Source of the DNA: Amphirosellinia nigrospora
Taxonomy: Eukaryota > Ascomycota > Sordariomycetes > Xylariales > Xylariaceae
DNA length: 64,000 bases
Reading direction: 5' to 3'
Assembly: GCA_004123355.1 (NCBI GenBank)
Contig: SCHM01000003.1
Span: 7,893,058 to 7,957,057 of the forward strand
Shown here piece after piece: positions 1-9,910 of the stretch. Position 1 is the first letter of the stretch. Each line of letters opens with the position of its first letter. Under the pieces are notes generated by a model. It ran no database searches. It had not been told where the DNA came from and was given only the letters and a program-made list of their open reading frames with translations. A program made the position numbers and the translations under genes.

Positions 1-746
1 TGTCTTCGTACTCGGCGTCCCAGTACTTGATATCCTTCACACCACCCTGCTCTGTGATCTCGAGATAATGTCCTGGCAATACCTTCTTTACGCCTCTAAA
101 CAATGTCCGGTCATCAAACATCCATCCTGCCTCAGCAATGGCACTCACATCCCAGCGCGGCTTCCATCCTAGGGGGAGGAACGCTTTAGCTTCGGAGGCG
201 GCCAGCAGCTTGGACCCCACACGAGTATAAACGAGGGGTTTGATTCCGAAGCGATCGCGCGCGACGATGACACGTTGAGCTCCTTCACGGCCGTCATAGA
301 TGACAAAGGCGAATTCACCTCGTAGATGAGTGAGGAACCGGGGGCGCCGTGGATCTTGTAGAGAGCCAAGACAAGCTCGCTATCACTATCGCTCTTGAAA
401 ACGTAATTGTGAATGGTCTCGCATTCGGCGCGAAGGCGATCGTAGTCGTAGATCTCGCCGTTGACTACAGCATGAATCTGGTTGTCGTCGCTGTGTAGTG
501 GCTGACGTCCGGCCGAAGACAAATCATTGATAGACAGTCGGCAGTGGGCTAGCCCAACCTTCCCGTCCTCACTGATCCATATCCCTGAGTCGTCCGGGCC
601 ACGGTGAATTTATGAGGTCAACTGAGGCTTTGAGGTCTGCGGCAAGGCCCTGTGCTACGCCGTTGGTCCCCGTGGCAATGGCCATTATTGCTATGACCAT
701 TGAGGTTGGACCCCGAAAGCGAAATGCAAGTAGAAAACCCGCACAT
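1..746 (-). CDS. Asparagine synthase-like glutamine amidotransferase (N-terminal part, runs off left edge)
   Basis: The start is set by ATG at 746, giving MCGFSTC; Cys2 is the glutaminase nucleophile expected of class II amidotransferases once Met1 is removed. Further family marks are GPDDSG, NGEIYDYDRLR, SDSDSELVLALY, RGEFAFVIYD and RDRFGIKPLVY, all of the N-terminal GATase domain. The C-terminal ATP-dependent synthetase domain would lie beyond position 1. Family chemistry: glutamine-derived ammonia is transferred to an adenylated carboxylate to give an amide. Beside P450s and an AflR-type regulator it probably amidates a pathway acid rather than making bulk asparagine (inference). The reading frame breaks about three times (near 340, 607 and between roughly 645 and 690); at least the first two sit in or beside short homopolymers, as in the housekeeping genes of this window, so they are more likely sequence errors than decay. 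A short low-complexity Asn/Gly/His stretch follows the first ten residues. Confidence 0.85.
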
Positions 747-2016
747 TGTTCTGCAGCTATCGCGAAGTTATCACCAAAGAACCGATGTTATCTCAGATTG
801 TTGCCCGAAGGAGAACCCGATGTCTCGTACAAACAAGATTACCTAGGTAGGTATTTACTTATTGCTCACTCAACTCTTAACTAACGACGTTGCCGCAATG
901 TCAAAGCGACTCTAATCCGTCCGTGTCCAAGGTCCTAGGCAAGCCAAAGTGTCAAACTCATTATGCTAGATTCATTGACGCCAACTACTAGAAGAGTAAG
1001 ACCCCTGTCCGCTAACTCTCCATGGTACATGCATGTGGTTGTGAGACCTGATCGGCACGTGCGCCGCTAGACCGGACAGGGATCGAAGGAGAAGTTGATT
1101 TGGCACATTCCGCGCCATTTTTGTTTGATCCCGTCGCTCCACTAGTGTACCGAGCATGCTGCGAAGCTAGTAGGGATTACACGTGGCAACATGGCGCGCC
1201 ATGCAATGTAACCCTGCTGTACCTTTTACATGCCACATACTGTAGGTTTCCGTCGGTCCCGACGGTTTCATTCTGACAAATCAATGAACGAACGTCTTTG
1301 CCTCAGCCAACTGACTCGCTTGGCTGACGCTACAAATCAGGATCATTGTTCGAGACGACACAACAAGATTAAACTATACTAGAGTATTAGGAATGAGTTA
1401 GTTACGAATAATCGCCATGAGGATAAGGCTAGAGCTGCCTGAGAAAGAAAAGGGCTGGAGACTGTAACACCTAGGGTAGCTTCTCGGGGTATTAGGACTT
1501 TCGGTCAATAATTGACGCCATATTACCCCTCAATGTGGCATTATTATGAGATAAGCCTGCAGGTATAGGCGTACATGCAAACAGACTCCCGCTCGCATAT
1601 AAGCAGGGTCAATTAGCACACGGATTATCTAATAGTAAGGCCGTGATAAGGCCTAAGTCCTTTGTCCTGTGCGAGACTTGCTTAGGCCCACGAGAAGAGT
1701 TTGTAGATTCTATACTCCGTAGTTCTTCGCAATATTTTGGTATTCGAAGTTATCCTAAGGCTTGACATCCGCAACTGTATTTAGTCTTGTAGCCGAATTA
1801 GGAATCCAACCTCGTAGACGATAGACATTTAGCTTTTAGTCAAGAAGCACCTTTTGTTCCACGATAAGTAGTAGCAGAATAGAAATACTACGTATGAGTG
1901 CTTTAAAGCGATTTTATTGTCCACTTCTGTTACTGTATCACACTGCTATGGCTTTCACAGTCGAGGCTTGGAGTAAAACGTGTTAAGCGATGGAACGGAG
2001 CTACTTTGGCACACTA
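747..2016. other. Intergenic spacer upstream of the amidotransferase
   Basis: About 1.27 kb with no convincing gene on either strand. A TACCTAGGTAGGTA element lies at 840–853, roughly 95 bases upstream of the amidotransferase start; similar elements lie upstream of other genes in the window. The remainder is moderately AT-rich and carries no repeat I can define. It includes the promoter of the amidotransferase and the 3' flank of P450-A. Confidence 0.6.
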
Positions 2017-3602
2017 TCAATTCTTAGATGAGCTAGTTTTATCCTCCCGCCTAGTCATCCCAGCGTAGAAATTGAGTGGCCGCACCACCAAGAACTCAGG
2101 ATCATATATGACAGCTTCGGGCGACTCGTCTTCGAAATGGTATCGATACACCAGCTCGGCCAAAACCACCTTCACTTGAGTAAGAGCTAGTGTAAATCCG
2201 ACGCAGCCACGACCTCCTGCCGCAAAGGGCGTGTACGATCCTTGGCGAGCTTGCCGTGCCGCGAAGCCTTCCTCCATCCAGCGGTCGGGATCAAACCGTG
2301 TGGGGTTGTCCCAATGCGCCGGGTTTTTCTGTATACTAGGGAAGCAAGCAATGACGATAGAGCCCTTGGGTATCAGGTAACCCCCGGCAGCACCGCATCT
2401 TGTTTAGCGTTCCGCGCCGTCTGAAAGCTGGGGCCGTGCAGACGGAGGACTTCTTTAACGAAGCAATCGAGGAACTTCATGCCGTGAAGCTCGTCATAGG
2501 CCCAACGTTTGTCGGTGGCATCCCCTCGATGGCTCACTATCTCGTCGAAAAGACGCTCCTGGTTTCCAGGGTAGCGGACGAGCGCGTAAAGAGCCCAGGA
2601 GAGGAGAGATGAGCTGGTGGTGAAGCCGGCGCCGCAATTCACCACCATGTTCGCCAGCACTAAATCGTACGGCAGCCCGTTTCCCTCTTTGTCGCGGGCG
2701 CGATACAGAAAATCGGCCACGCAAGTAGCATTTTGCATAGACTTGGGGTCAGATAGGGATAGGGGTGCGCCGTCCTTCTTGACGCACGCGTCCATGGCAG
2801 CCTCAGTGTTGGCGAGCAACTGCTGATGGACCTTTCTCAACTTGGCAGGATTGCCAAATGGGACGTGCTTAACCCATTGTGGCTGCAAGGATGCCTTCTT
2901 CATGAGCGAGAGATACTGACCGAATAGCCGGACAGGCAGCGATGGTGGCGACTTAGGCGACTCAAAGTGCTTCAGATCTTGATTCAGCATAACGCGCCAG
3001 ATGATTTGTGCTGCAAGCTTGAACATGTACTGGTAGACATTAACAGCTAGATCGGCTTCGGCTAACTGGTCAAATGCTGGAAAGATGGATTGCGCAGCTT
3101 CTTGGATTAGGGGCATGTAGTGAGCCACCGCCCGCGGCGACATCGTCGGGGGCACGAACTTGCGGCTCGGTGCGTAAGCAGGAGATGCGCTGTCACAGGT
3201 AAACAGGCAGTCTTGACCGGCCATATAGTACAGTGGATGCGACGGGTGCGATGTACTTTTGGTGAAAAGGCTGCCTTCGCGCAGCACATGGCGGGCGATC
3301 TCGGGATCATTTGTGTGGTATATAGTCGTTCCCATAGTGACAGTCTTGATCATCGGACCATATGTCGAGAACAGCCGGTCATAGTTTCCGAGCACGTCTG
3401 GGTATAACTCATAACGATTGCCGACGATAGGTAGCAACCGAGGCCCCGGGGGCTCGCGGATGGGTTCGAGACCTGTAGCTCGCAATTCAACACTCTCTTT
3501 GGTATTTTGAACATCGGTCAGGGTCGAAAGATGGCCGCCCTGCTTATCGAAGAGGCATAATGCTAATTCGATGTCAACCCAGCTTAGATGGAAAGAGAAC
3601 AT
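2017..3602 (-). CDS. Cytochrome P450 monooxygenase A
   Basis: Heme-thiolate monooxygenase of roughly 530 residues. Visible motifs in order: a Pro-rich hinge (EPPGPRLLPIVGN, near residue 50), the I-helix (CGAGFTTSSSLLSW), the K-helix ExxR (KEVLRLHGPSFQTAR), the PERF-like DPDRW, and the Cys-ligand loop FAAGGRGCVG, where Cys binds heme iron. No clear membrane anchor precedes the hinge, so the start at 3602 may miss an upstream exon. The frame breaks once at a run of five C (2381–2385); adding one base restores PGGYLIPKGSIV and joins both halves. It is divergent from the cytochrome b5 gene across a 0.67 kb promoter, which suggests joint control. Substrate unknown; the CYP family cannot be named safely from the sequence alone. 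Confidence 0.92.
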
Positions 3603-4274
3603 ATGCCACTTGGTTCAACGAGTGGCTCGTCCGACTATTCTCTACCTTCAACGTGAAAGGAGCAGAATACTCACATTCTATATCAGCAAATCCAAAGTCG
3701 TTTGCCAGGGCTTTTTTTAGCTGCTCTAAACTGGCGAATGGCGCTATATTCACGTCATGAGTACGCGCATCGCCTTACGTCCGATGTAAAATTCTTTTTG
3801 CATTTTTTTGAGAATGCTGTGTTCAACGCCGCAGGGCCAAATATTCAGTGTCACTCTAAGAATGACAATAGTCGTTCGTGTTGAATCTTCACCCGTGAGC
3901 TACATATAATAGGGTTTTAGTGGTTACGAAGGTGACGGACACTTTCGCATAATTCACCCGCTAGTCAAGGGTCCCCGCGATCTAATAAATCACATCTATC
4001 CTATGAGCGAACATTTCATGTTGCTGGCGTAGACTAACAATTTAGCGGCATTGTTTTGGGAATGCGGCGCGAGGTCGTTTTTGGAAATCCGTTAGCGTCT
4101 TACGACGACTGATCCCTGCTGCTGCAACTTTCACTTCTACATAGTTCCTAACCTAGTAGATAGACAAGGGATCAATGACGGCACTGCCGCTTAACTACTG
4201 AAAATAATCCTCAACACTACGATTATACGCCAGGTCATCCATTTCTGCATCTCTAAACAAGAAGTTACGAAGCC
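3603..4274. promoter_or_regulatory. Divergent promoter region between P450-A and cytochrome b5
   Basis: A 0.67 kb shared upstream region. An imperfectly spaced palindrome (ACGAG–TGG–CTCGT) lies about 16–30 bases upstream of the P450-A start. No TCG-N5-CGA consensus of the AflR type was found by eye. No gene is visible. Confidence 0.45.
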
Positions 4275-4964
4275 ATGGCGTCTACGAGCACCCAGAAAAG
4301 TGAAGGCATCACACTTCAGCAACTCGCCAACCATAGAACGGCAGAGAATCTGTGGATAGCGGTTCATGGCCATGGTAAGCTCACGCCTCGACGCATCGTG
4401 ATATCCTGGGTATTAGTACTAATCAGCTTCTCAGTTTACGATCTCACAAATTTCTGCTTAGACCACCCGGGTGGCGTCGACGCACTCCTAAACAGCGGCG
4501 GAGCTGACGGGACGGAGGCATACGAGTATGCCGGCCATAGCGAAGAGAATTCGATCAAAATGCAGCAGTTTCGCATTGGAACACTTGCAGGATCCCTTCA
4601 ACAGGCTACTCCTAATACTGATGGTCCCTTTCCCGGACAGATTAAGCGGACAGAGCGCGCGGGGCCTATCGTCAAGCAGTCTGTCCTTTCACAGATGAAG
4701 CTCGCAGCCGGTGTAATTGCGGCGTCTGTTGCTGTGGCTGTTTCCTACCGCTATCTTCCATTTAGTTTAAACACTTCCCAGGTCCAATTTCCCGGCCTTA
4801 CAGGCCATAACACTGGACATGCATTTTGGGCAGGGATGGGTGTCGCTTCATCAGTCAGCTTCATAGTGTTCCGGTACATCTACTCGCTGTTTCTGTCGTC
4901 CTTAGATTACAAAAGTGATGTATTCAGTTTCCCACCCACAATACCTAGAAAGTCAAGAAAATAG
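4275..4964 (+). CDS. Cytochrome b5 heme-binding domain protein
   Basis: Small electron carrier. The b5 core is seen as WIAVHGHVYDLTNF joined to LDHPGGVDALL, then EYAGHSEEN. The His of HPGG and the His of GHSEE are the two axial heme ligands. One intron (about 4375–4432, GTAAGC…CAG) splits the core between HGH and VYDL; splicing restores the standard b5 order. Two hydrophobic stretches near the C-terminus (QMKLAAGVIAASVAVAVSY and the VSFIVFRYIYSLFL region) predict anchoring in the ER membrane. It lies between two P450 genes and shares a promoter region with P450-A, so it probably passes the second electron to one or more cluster P450s (inference). The frame is intact. Confidence 0.9.
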   Translation: MASTSTQKSEGITLQQLANHRTAENLWIAVHGHGKLTPRRIVISWVLVLISFSVYDLTNFCLDHPGGVDALLNSGGADGTEAYEYAGHSEENSIKMQQFRIGTLAGSLQQATPNTDGPFPGQIKRTERAGPIVKQSVLSQMKLAAGVIAASVAVAVSYRYLPFSLNTSQVQFPGLTGHNTGHAFWAGMGVASSVSFIVFRYIYSLFLSSLDYKSDVFSFPPTIPRKSRK

Positions 4965-5388
4965 AAATACAGAAATCATTGAGCTTTGAGATTATCATTC
5001 GGCCAAAAGTCTCAATGGTGGCATATGTGCATTGTGAAAGAAATGTTAGACTACCCCCGTGAAATATGTACTCTGGCTATAATATCTGCCAAGATACCTT
5101 AAGTACCTAATTAAGCACGGATATAAGCTAGCCCCTTGCTGCATCTTCAAAGCCATGTGCCACGAGTTGTCAGTCTAGAATCGCCGAAGCTCGAAGGAAA
5201 AACTCTATGTTTGACTTAGAAAAGATCCGGGAAATGTTTTCGCGCCATCTCAAAGAGGCCTAAATACGTACTGCTAGCTAATCAGGATGGATATGAATGT
5301 ACACTCTATGGGCCATGAACTGTCAACACGATTGCACACGCCACCTGCGTTTCGCCCCTAGCAATTTTAGCCATAATTGCCTTGGCGC
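4965..5388. other. Convergent 3' spacer between cytochrome b5 and P450-B
   Basis: About 0.42 kb, AT-rich, between two convergent 3' ends. No gene is seen. A short palindromic stretch, ACCTTAAGTACCTAATTAA, lies near 5096–5114. Confidence 0.5.
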
Positions 5389-7210
5389 TTACTTCTCTCG
5401 TCTCTCCATGCACAAGAACAACGGACCCGCTTGCATACTAAAATGCTCGTGCATACCATGCTCGAAAGCAACGACAGGATCATCGCTACTAGGGGCAAAC
5501 TTGAAGTTATAGCGCATGACGAGTGTCGCGATCGTAACTCGAACATTGGCCATAGCGAGCTGTCTTCCAACGCAGTTCATGGGCCCCAGAGAAAAGGGCG
5601 CGGTTGCATTCTTGACCTTAATCAGGTCCGGGCGACTATACCAACGTTCGGGAATGAATTCATCCGGCTGGGCGAAGACGCGTTCATCTATTATCACGTG
5701 TCAGTATAGGACATAAAAACTGCAACTAAAAAAGAAAGGAGAGTCACATACCGCGTCCGATGACATACTGAGGGGTAATCAATTGTGTTCCGCCCGGGAT
5801 AAAACGACCGCCAATGGTGGTGCCTTCGGGGGGCGTCACGCGAGTGGGATGGCTGGGACTGGGTGGATACATACGAAGTGCTTCTTGCACAACGCCGTTC
5901 AGGAGGTCAACATTCATTATTTGGTCATCCATTAGAAGCTCGTCCGAGAAGGGGTCGACATAGGGTGCTAAAGCTTCACGTAGTCTGTTGGCAAGCTCGG
6001 GTTGTTGGGCGAGTGTGAACAAGGTGCAAGCCATTGTGACTCTAGTAGTATCACTAAGATCATGGTAAGCAAATTTCTTTCTGCTGCAACTTCCCGGTGG
6101 TTGCCGGGTTGGAGGGCCTTTACCTTCCAGCATTGATAAGTAGATGGGATTCTCCAGCTAACAGGTTTAACGCGCGAGCATCGAAAACCTTCTGCTTCTT
6201 CTTGTATGGCACGAAGAGGGCACTCATCACGTCTGGTATCTTTGGTTCAGTCTGTTGCAAGCGGGTTAGTTTTAAAGTTGGCATCCAGCGAGAGTAGGTA
6301 ATCACAAACCTCCCATCGTCGAAGCATCTCCTCCTCGCAGTATTTCAGCATGTACTTCATGTCCTTGTTGCCGCCGGGAATCGAGGCCATGAGCCGAATA
6401 AACCACATCGGCAAATGGGGCCCGATAATGCTCATCCCTTTATCCAAAACATTCATGGCCCAGTGGTGCTCTTTAGTATCCAACATGCCAAAAGCTTGAC
6501 CGAAAGATAGATCACTCAAGACATCCCAGGAGTACAATCCCAGCCAGTGGTTGACATTTACGGGTTGGCCGCCATGGGAGTCTATTTGGGCAAGCAGTTT
6601 GTCTCGGTATGTCTTCATTCGGAGCTCATAGCCTTTGACCGCCTTGATCGAAAAGGCCTGGCTCCAAACAGAGCGCAGCTCGGCATGCCCCTCGAAGGTG
6701 CGCCGTAGAAGTAGAGAGTCTTGGGCCGGCTAATGTCATACCAGGGACTTTTTTGACATACTGAGTCGGGCCCAAAGATTTCCTGGATAGCGGTCGGGTG
6801 AGTAATCGACAGTTCTTGGGTGCCGATACGAACGAAGTAGCCGTATTCTTCGTGCAACTCTTGCAAGGCCTTATACATTCGCATCCGTTTAATGCGGACA
6901 GTCATGTAAAAGCTGCTGATGCGTGCCATCCATGGCCCAGGAAACTGTTGAGCGGGTGCATGAAAGCGCGATAGAGGAAGAGGCTGGTAAACAACCCAGC
7001 AAGGAAGATGCCATCATACAGGCCGGCCTGTTTACTGGCTTCCACCAGGGAGAACCCCAGCCGATATAATAGACCTGTGAAAGCTGTGAAAGCGGCCGTG
7101 TGAACAGTGAGGTAAGTCGCGCCATGCATGTGGTGCTCGCCATGGCTGAAGTATGTAGCGTAGCAAACAGCGCCGGCCAAAAAGGCGCCGCCCTGCAATG
7201 CGAGAGACAT
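5389..7210 (-). CDS. Cytochrome P450 monooxygenase B (membrane-anchored, extended N-terminus)
   Basis: P450 with an unusually long N-terminal membrane region: about 90 residues with two to three hydrophobic segments (MSLALQGGAFLAGAVCYATY, then GLYDGIFLAGLFTSLFLYRA) before the hinge HPLNSFPGPWMAR. This layout occurs in the fungal class annotated as tryprostatin B 6-hydroxylase/benzoate hydroxylase-like. Later motifs: SDTTRVTM at the I-helix, QEALRMYP (ExxR), FIPERW, and FSLGPMNCVGRQLAM with the heme Cys. Introns lie near 6252–6310, 6065–6120 and 5698–5750. Two one-base losses (near 6940 and 6695) interrupt the frame and are read as sequence errors. It is divergent from the reductase gene. Its oxidation step is unknown. 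Confidence 0.9.
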
Positions 7211-7920
7211 GTTGGGTGGCCACAGAAAGCGACGTGAGGATCGCTATTCCTCGCGCACTAGAAATAAATAAAATGAAGCTCAATGTAACAACACAGAACT
7301 GCAGCACTATACCGCGATACTATTTAAAAGATAAATCGTTGTCAAGTCGAGTAGTCGACTGCCTGCAGTTGACTATATGCGTACTGGACTTATGACACTC
7401 GAAGACCTTAGCGGGGAAGAATGGAGTTGAAACATTATCTGTATTACTAAACTAGTTACGTGCACACAGTAGTGCTTTCTTAACTCTCTCATACGTTGTT
7501 CAGCAGGCATAAACCATGTGTGCGATAATCTTTTCGAACATACTTACAAAAAGAAGAGTGGCGAGCGGAGAAATACCAATGTGGAATAAGGCCGTCTCAG
7601 CGGATCAGTTTGCTGTTGATTTTATGGAACGGACCGCGACCAATTCGTCATAGGCGCAAACTGGCTTCATGTGGGGCTACTAAAGTATTCACAGATTAAG
7701 AGCAGGGGACTTGGCGATATACGCGCCATTCTCATATAGGTAATTTGTAGTCTTATCATTGTGGGCAAAAATAGGTTAGATTAGCCAACAGATCGAGTCG
7801 GTCTCCAAACCAAACTGTCACGAGCTTTAAAGTTCTTTTTCCATACGTACGTATTATGGACAGTCAAAGTGTAACTTCCCTTACCTGCAACAACTAATTT
7901 GCACGTAGACTCTGAGAATC
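7211..7920. promoter_or_regulatory. Divergent promoter region between P450-B and the MDR reductase
   Basis: A 0.71 kb shared upstream region with no gene. It holds one clear palindrome at 7345–7360 (listed separately). An AT-rich tract follows towards the reductase start at 7921. Confidence 0.5.
7345..7360. promoter_or_regulatory. Candidate regulator-binding palindrome
   Basis: Perfect 6-bp inverted repeat with a 4-bp spacer: AGTCGA-GTAG-TCGACT. It sits about 135 bp upstream of P450-B and about 560 bp upstream of the reductase. Dimeric Zn2Cys6 proteins bind inverted triplets, and AflR binds TCG-N5-CGA; this site reads TCG-N6-CGA, one base wider. Binding by the cluster regulator is a guess. 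Confidence 0.35.
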
Positions 7921-9178
7921 ATGTCTCGGGAGAACCTGTCATATATTTTGAATGAACGTCCGACGGGCGATATTATCCCTGGTGTCACATTCCACCAGAA
8001 GACGACTCCTATCCCAAAGGCTGAAGACGTCAAGGATGGCGAGGTGTTGGCCGAAACATTATACCTCGGTCTTGAACCTGCCATGAGAGGGTGGCTCAAT
8101 GGTGAGAACATGTTACTGATCCGCAAACCCCTCTAAACTCGAGTTATGATGTGTCTCTTAATTAGTCAGGTTGGGGCATGCAGACATGAAGCTCTTGCAA
8201 AGACATCGAGGATGGAAAGATAAAGCTTTCATTTACTGACTATGGCTTGTAGATGCTCGCTCCTATGTGCCCCCGGTGGGACTTGGCGAGGTAATGCGAG
8301 CTTACTCGGCAGCCCGGGTCCTCTTCTCCAAGTCTCCTAAGGCCAAAGTTGGCGACATCATTCACGCGCCGACTGGATGGTCCGAGTATGCGATCATATC
8401 GGATCAAGAATTCGAGCCCACGTCTCTATTTCCCGAGCTCGGTCACCCCAAAGACATGATTGGTACAATGGGCATAGTCGGCTTGACAGCCTGGGTTGGT
8501 ATGACCCTCATCGGCGACCCCAAGCCCGGGGATACAGTTGTTGTCTCTGCTGCTGCCGGTGCCACTGGTAGCATTGCGGGACAGATAGCCAAGATCCGGG
8601 GCGCCAGGGTGATAGGTACAGCGGGAAGCGACGAAAAGTGCCAGTGGCTGAAGAAGCTGGGCTTTGACGAGGCATTGAATTATAAGGATGCTGATTTCGA
8701 AAGCAAGTTTAATGAGGCTACCAAAGACTTCATTGATGTCTACTTTGACAACGGTGAGTCATTATGAGCGTTCGCAGATGAAAGAAGAGAAAGTCTTGCT
8801 AAATCCTCATTATTTGGTGGACAAATCCTCGATTTAGCTCTAGGTCAAGCTAAGCTGAACTCCCGGTTTGTAATGTGCGGCCAGATCTCCACGTACAACA
8901 ACGCCAAGCCGTATGCCTACAAAAACCTCAATAATGTTATCGTGATGCGCGCCAAGATGCAGGGATTTATTATCACTGATCATTGGGACCGACGGGGTGA
9001 GGCAAGAAAGGACTTAGCCGGCTGGATAAGGGAGGGTAAGCTCCAGACCACAGAAACGATCGTTAAGGGTGGATTGAAAGTGGTGGAACAAACACTTGTG
9101 GATTTATACAAAGGCATCAATCAGGGAAAACTCATGTTAGAGATCAAGAACCCAGCTGAGAGTCCTCTGAAGTTGTAA
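7921..9178 (+). CDS. NADPH-dependent medium-chain reductase (PTGR/double-bond reductase type)
   Basis: Zinc-free MDR-superfamily oxidoreductase of about 340 residues, related to leukotriene B4 12-hydroxydehydrogenase/prostaglandin reductase and fungal enone reductases. Visible marks: N-terminal LSYILNERPTGDIIPG, EPAMRGWLN, SYVPPVGLGEVMR, the nucleotide-binding loop VVVSAAAGATGSIAGQIAK (AxxGxxG type), then GTAGSDEKCQWLKKLGFDEALNY and the C-terminal MQGFIITDHWDRRGEARKDL. Such enzymes reduce the C=C of an alpha,beta-unsaturated carbonyl with NADPH, in the cytosol. Two introns are visible (8102–8252, and about 8754–8815; the second acceptor looks one base off). Start ATG 7921 gives the expected family N-terminus. 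It shares its promoter with P450-B and is probably co-regulated. Confidence 0.9.
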
Positions 9179-9304
9179 GCAAGGCTTTCAGTTTCGTCAA
9201 GTTGCGTACATAGCACTCTCAATAATACTCGGCTAAAAATGTGCTCGGCTGATGGTATTTACTTCATCAATCAAATACCGAGAACCTTGATGACTATCAG
9301 TTTC

Positions 9305-9603
9305 TGTCACAAGGGCTCTGTTTGAGGGCTTGGGAATAGCTTCATTCCTTCAGATCTAATAACTGGCTATGGCGTCAAAGGACCTCTTACTCTCTAGATT
9401 CCTTTCCAGAGGGCTCGGGACCTGACTAGCCTATATATACACAGATTTCGGGCTACCCCAACGGACCTCCGTTGGCCTGTGTAGCCAATATAACCCAAAA
9501 TGGTACAAATAAACGAGCTGCAGCCGAGGGCTGAAAATCCGTGTGACAGTTTCCCATCTCGCAGGTAGATAGTCCGTAGGACAAGTTAGTATTGTTACAA
9601 CAT
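9305..9603 (+). repeat. Repeat family A, lone copy (solo-LTR-like remnant)
   Basis: Begins TGTCACAAGGGCTCTG and continues with a GAGGGCTTGG box shared with copies at 19,587, 20,542 (inverted) and, less closely, 45,948. It starts TG and ends near TTACAACA, and it has no coding capacity, which fits a solo LTR or other short non-autonomous element. It is old and diverged. The class is not proven because no target-site duplication is clear. Confidence 0.45.
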
Positions 9604-9786
9604 ACAGCCCTCTTTTAGAGTAGACCTGTTCTATAGCCTATCAGCTTAGATATACGAACCAGCTTTGTTCACCACTTCTTTTTTTCGATCTGACGACTCC
9701 CATGTTCTAAAACGACGTGAAGATCGACTCCGAGACACCGGGTGACCCAGCCTATAATTGATTAAAGTAAGTAGTTTCTACAAAAA

Positions 9787-9815
9787 GGTGTATCTGGGTA
9801 ACCCAATGATACACC
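9787..9815. repeat. Nested inverted repeat (hairpin)
   Basis: Outer arms GGTGTATC and GATACACC enclose an inner palindrome TGGGTAACCCA. A related GGGTGACCC core lies about 50 bp upstream near 9740. It sits between two convergent 3' ends. It may be a remnant of a small palindromic element or an RNA hairpin in a 3' UTR. Confidence 0.5.
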
Positions 9816-9910
9816 TATGACTATATCCGAGCCGAACCTCGCCAAACCTATTATTTTCCAAGCCCGAATTACTCTATTTATATCTCACGCGACCGCAGGG
9901 TAGCTGCAAC

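Larger units (their letters stand above)
9179..9910. other. Convergent spacer with a lone family-A repeat and a nested hairpin
   Basis: About 0.73 kb between the 3' ends of the reductase and the MFS gene. It holds a family-A repeat copy (9305 to about 9603) and a nested inverted repeat at 9787–9815. No gene is seen. Confidence 0.55.
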
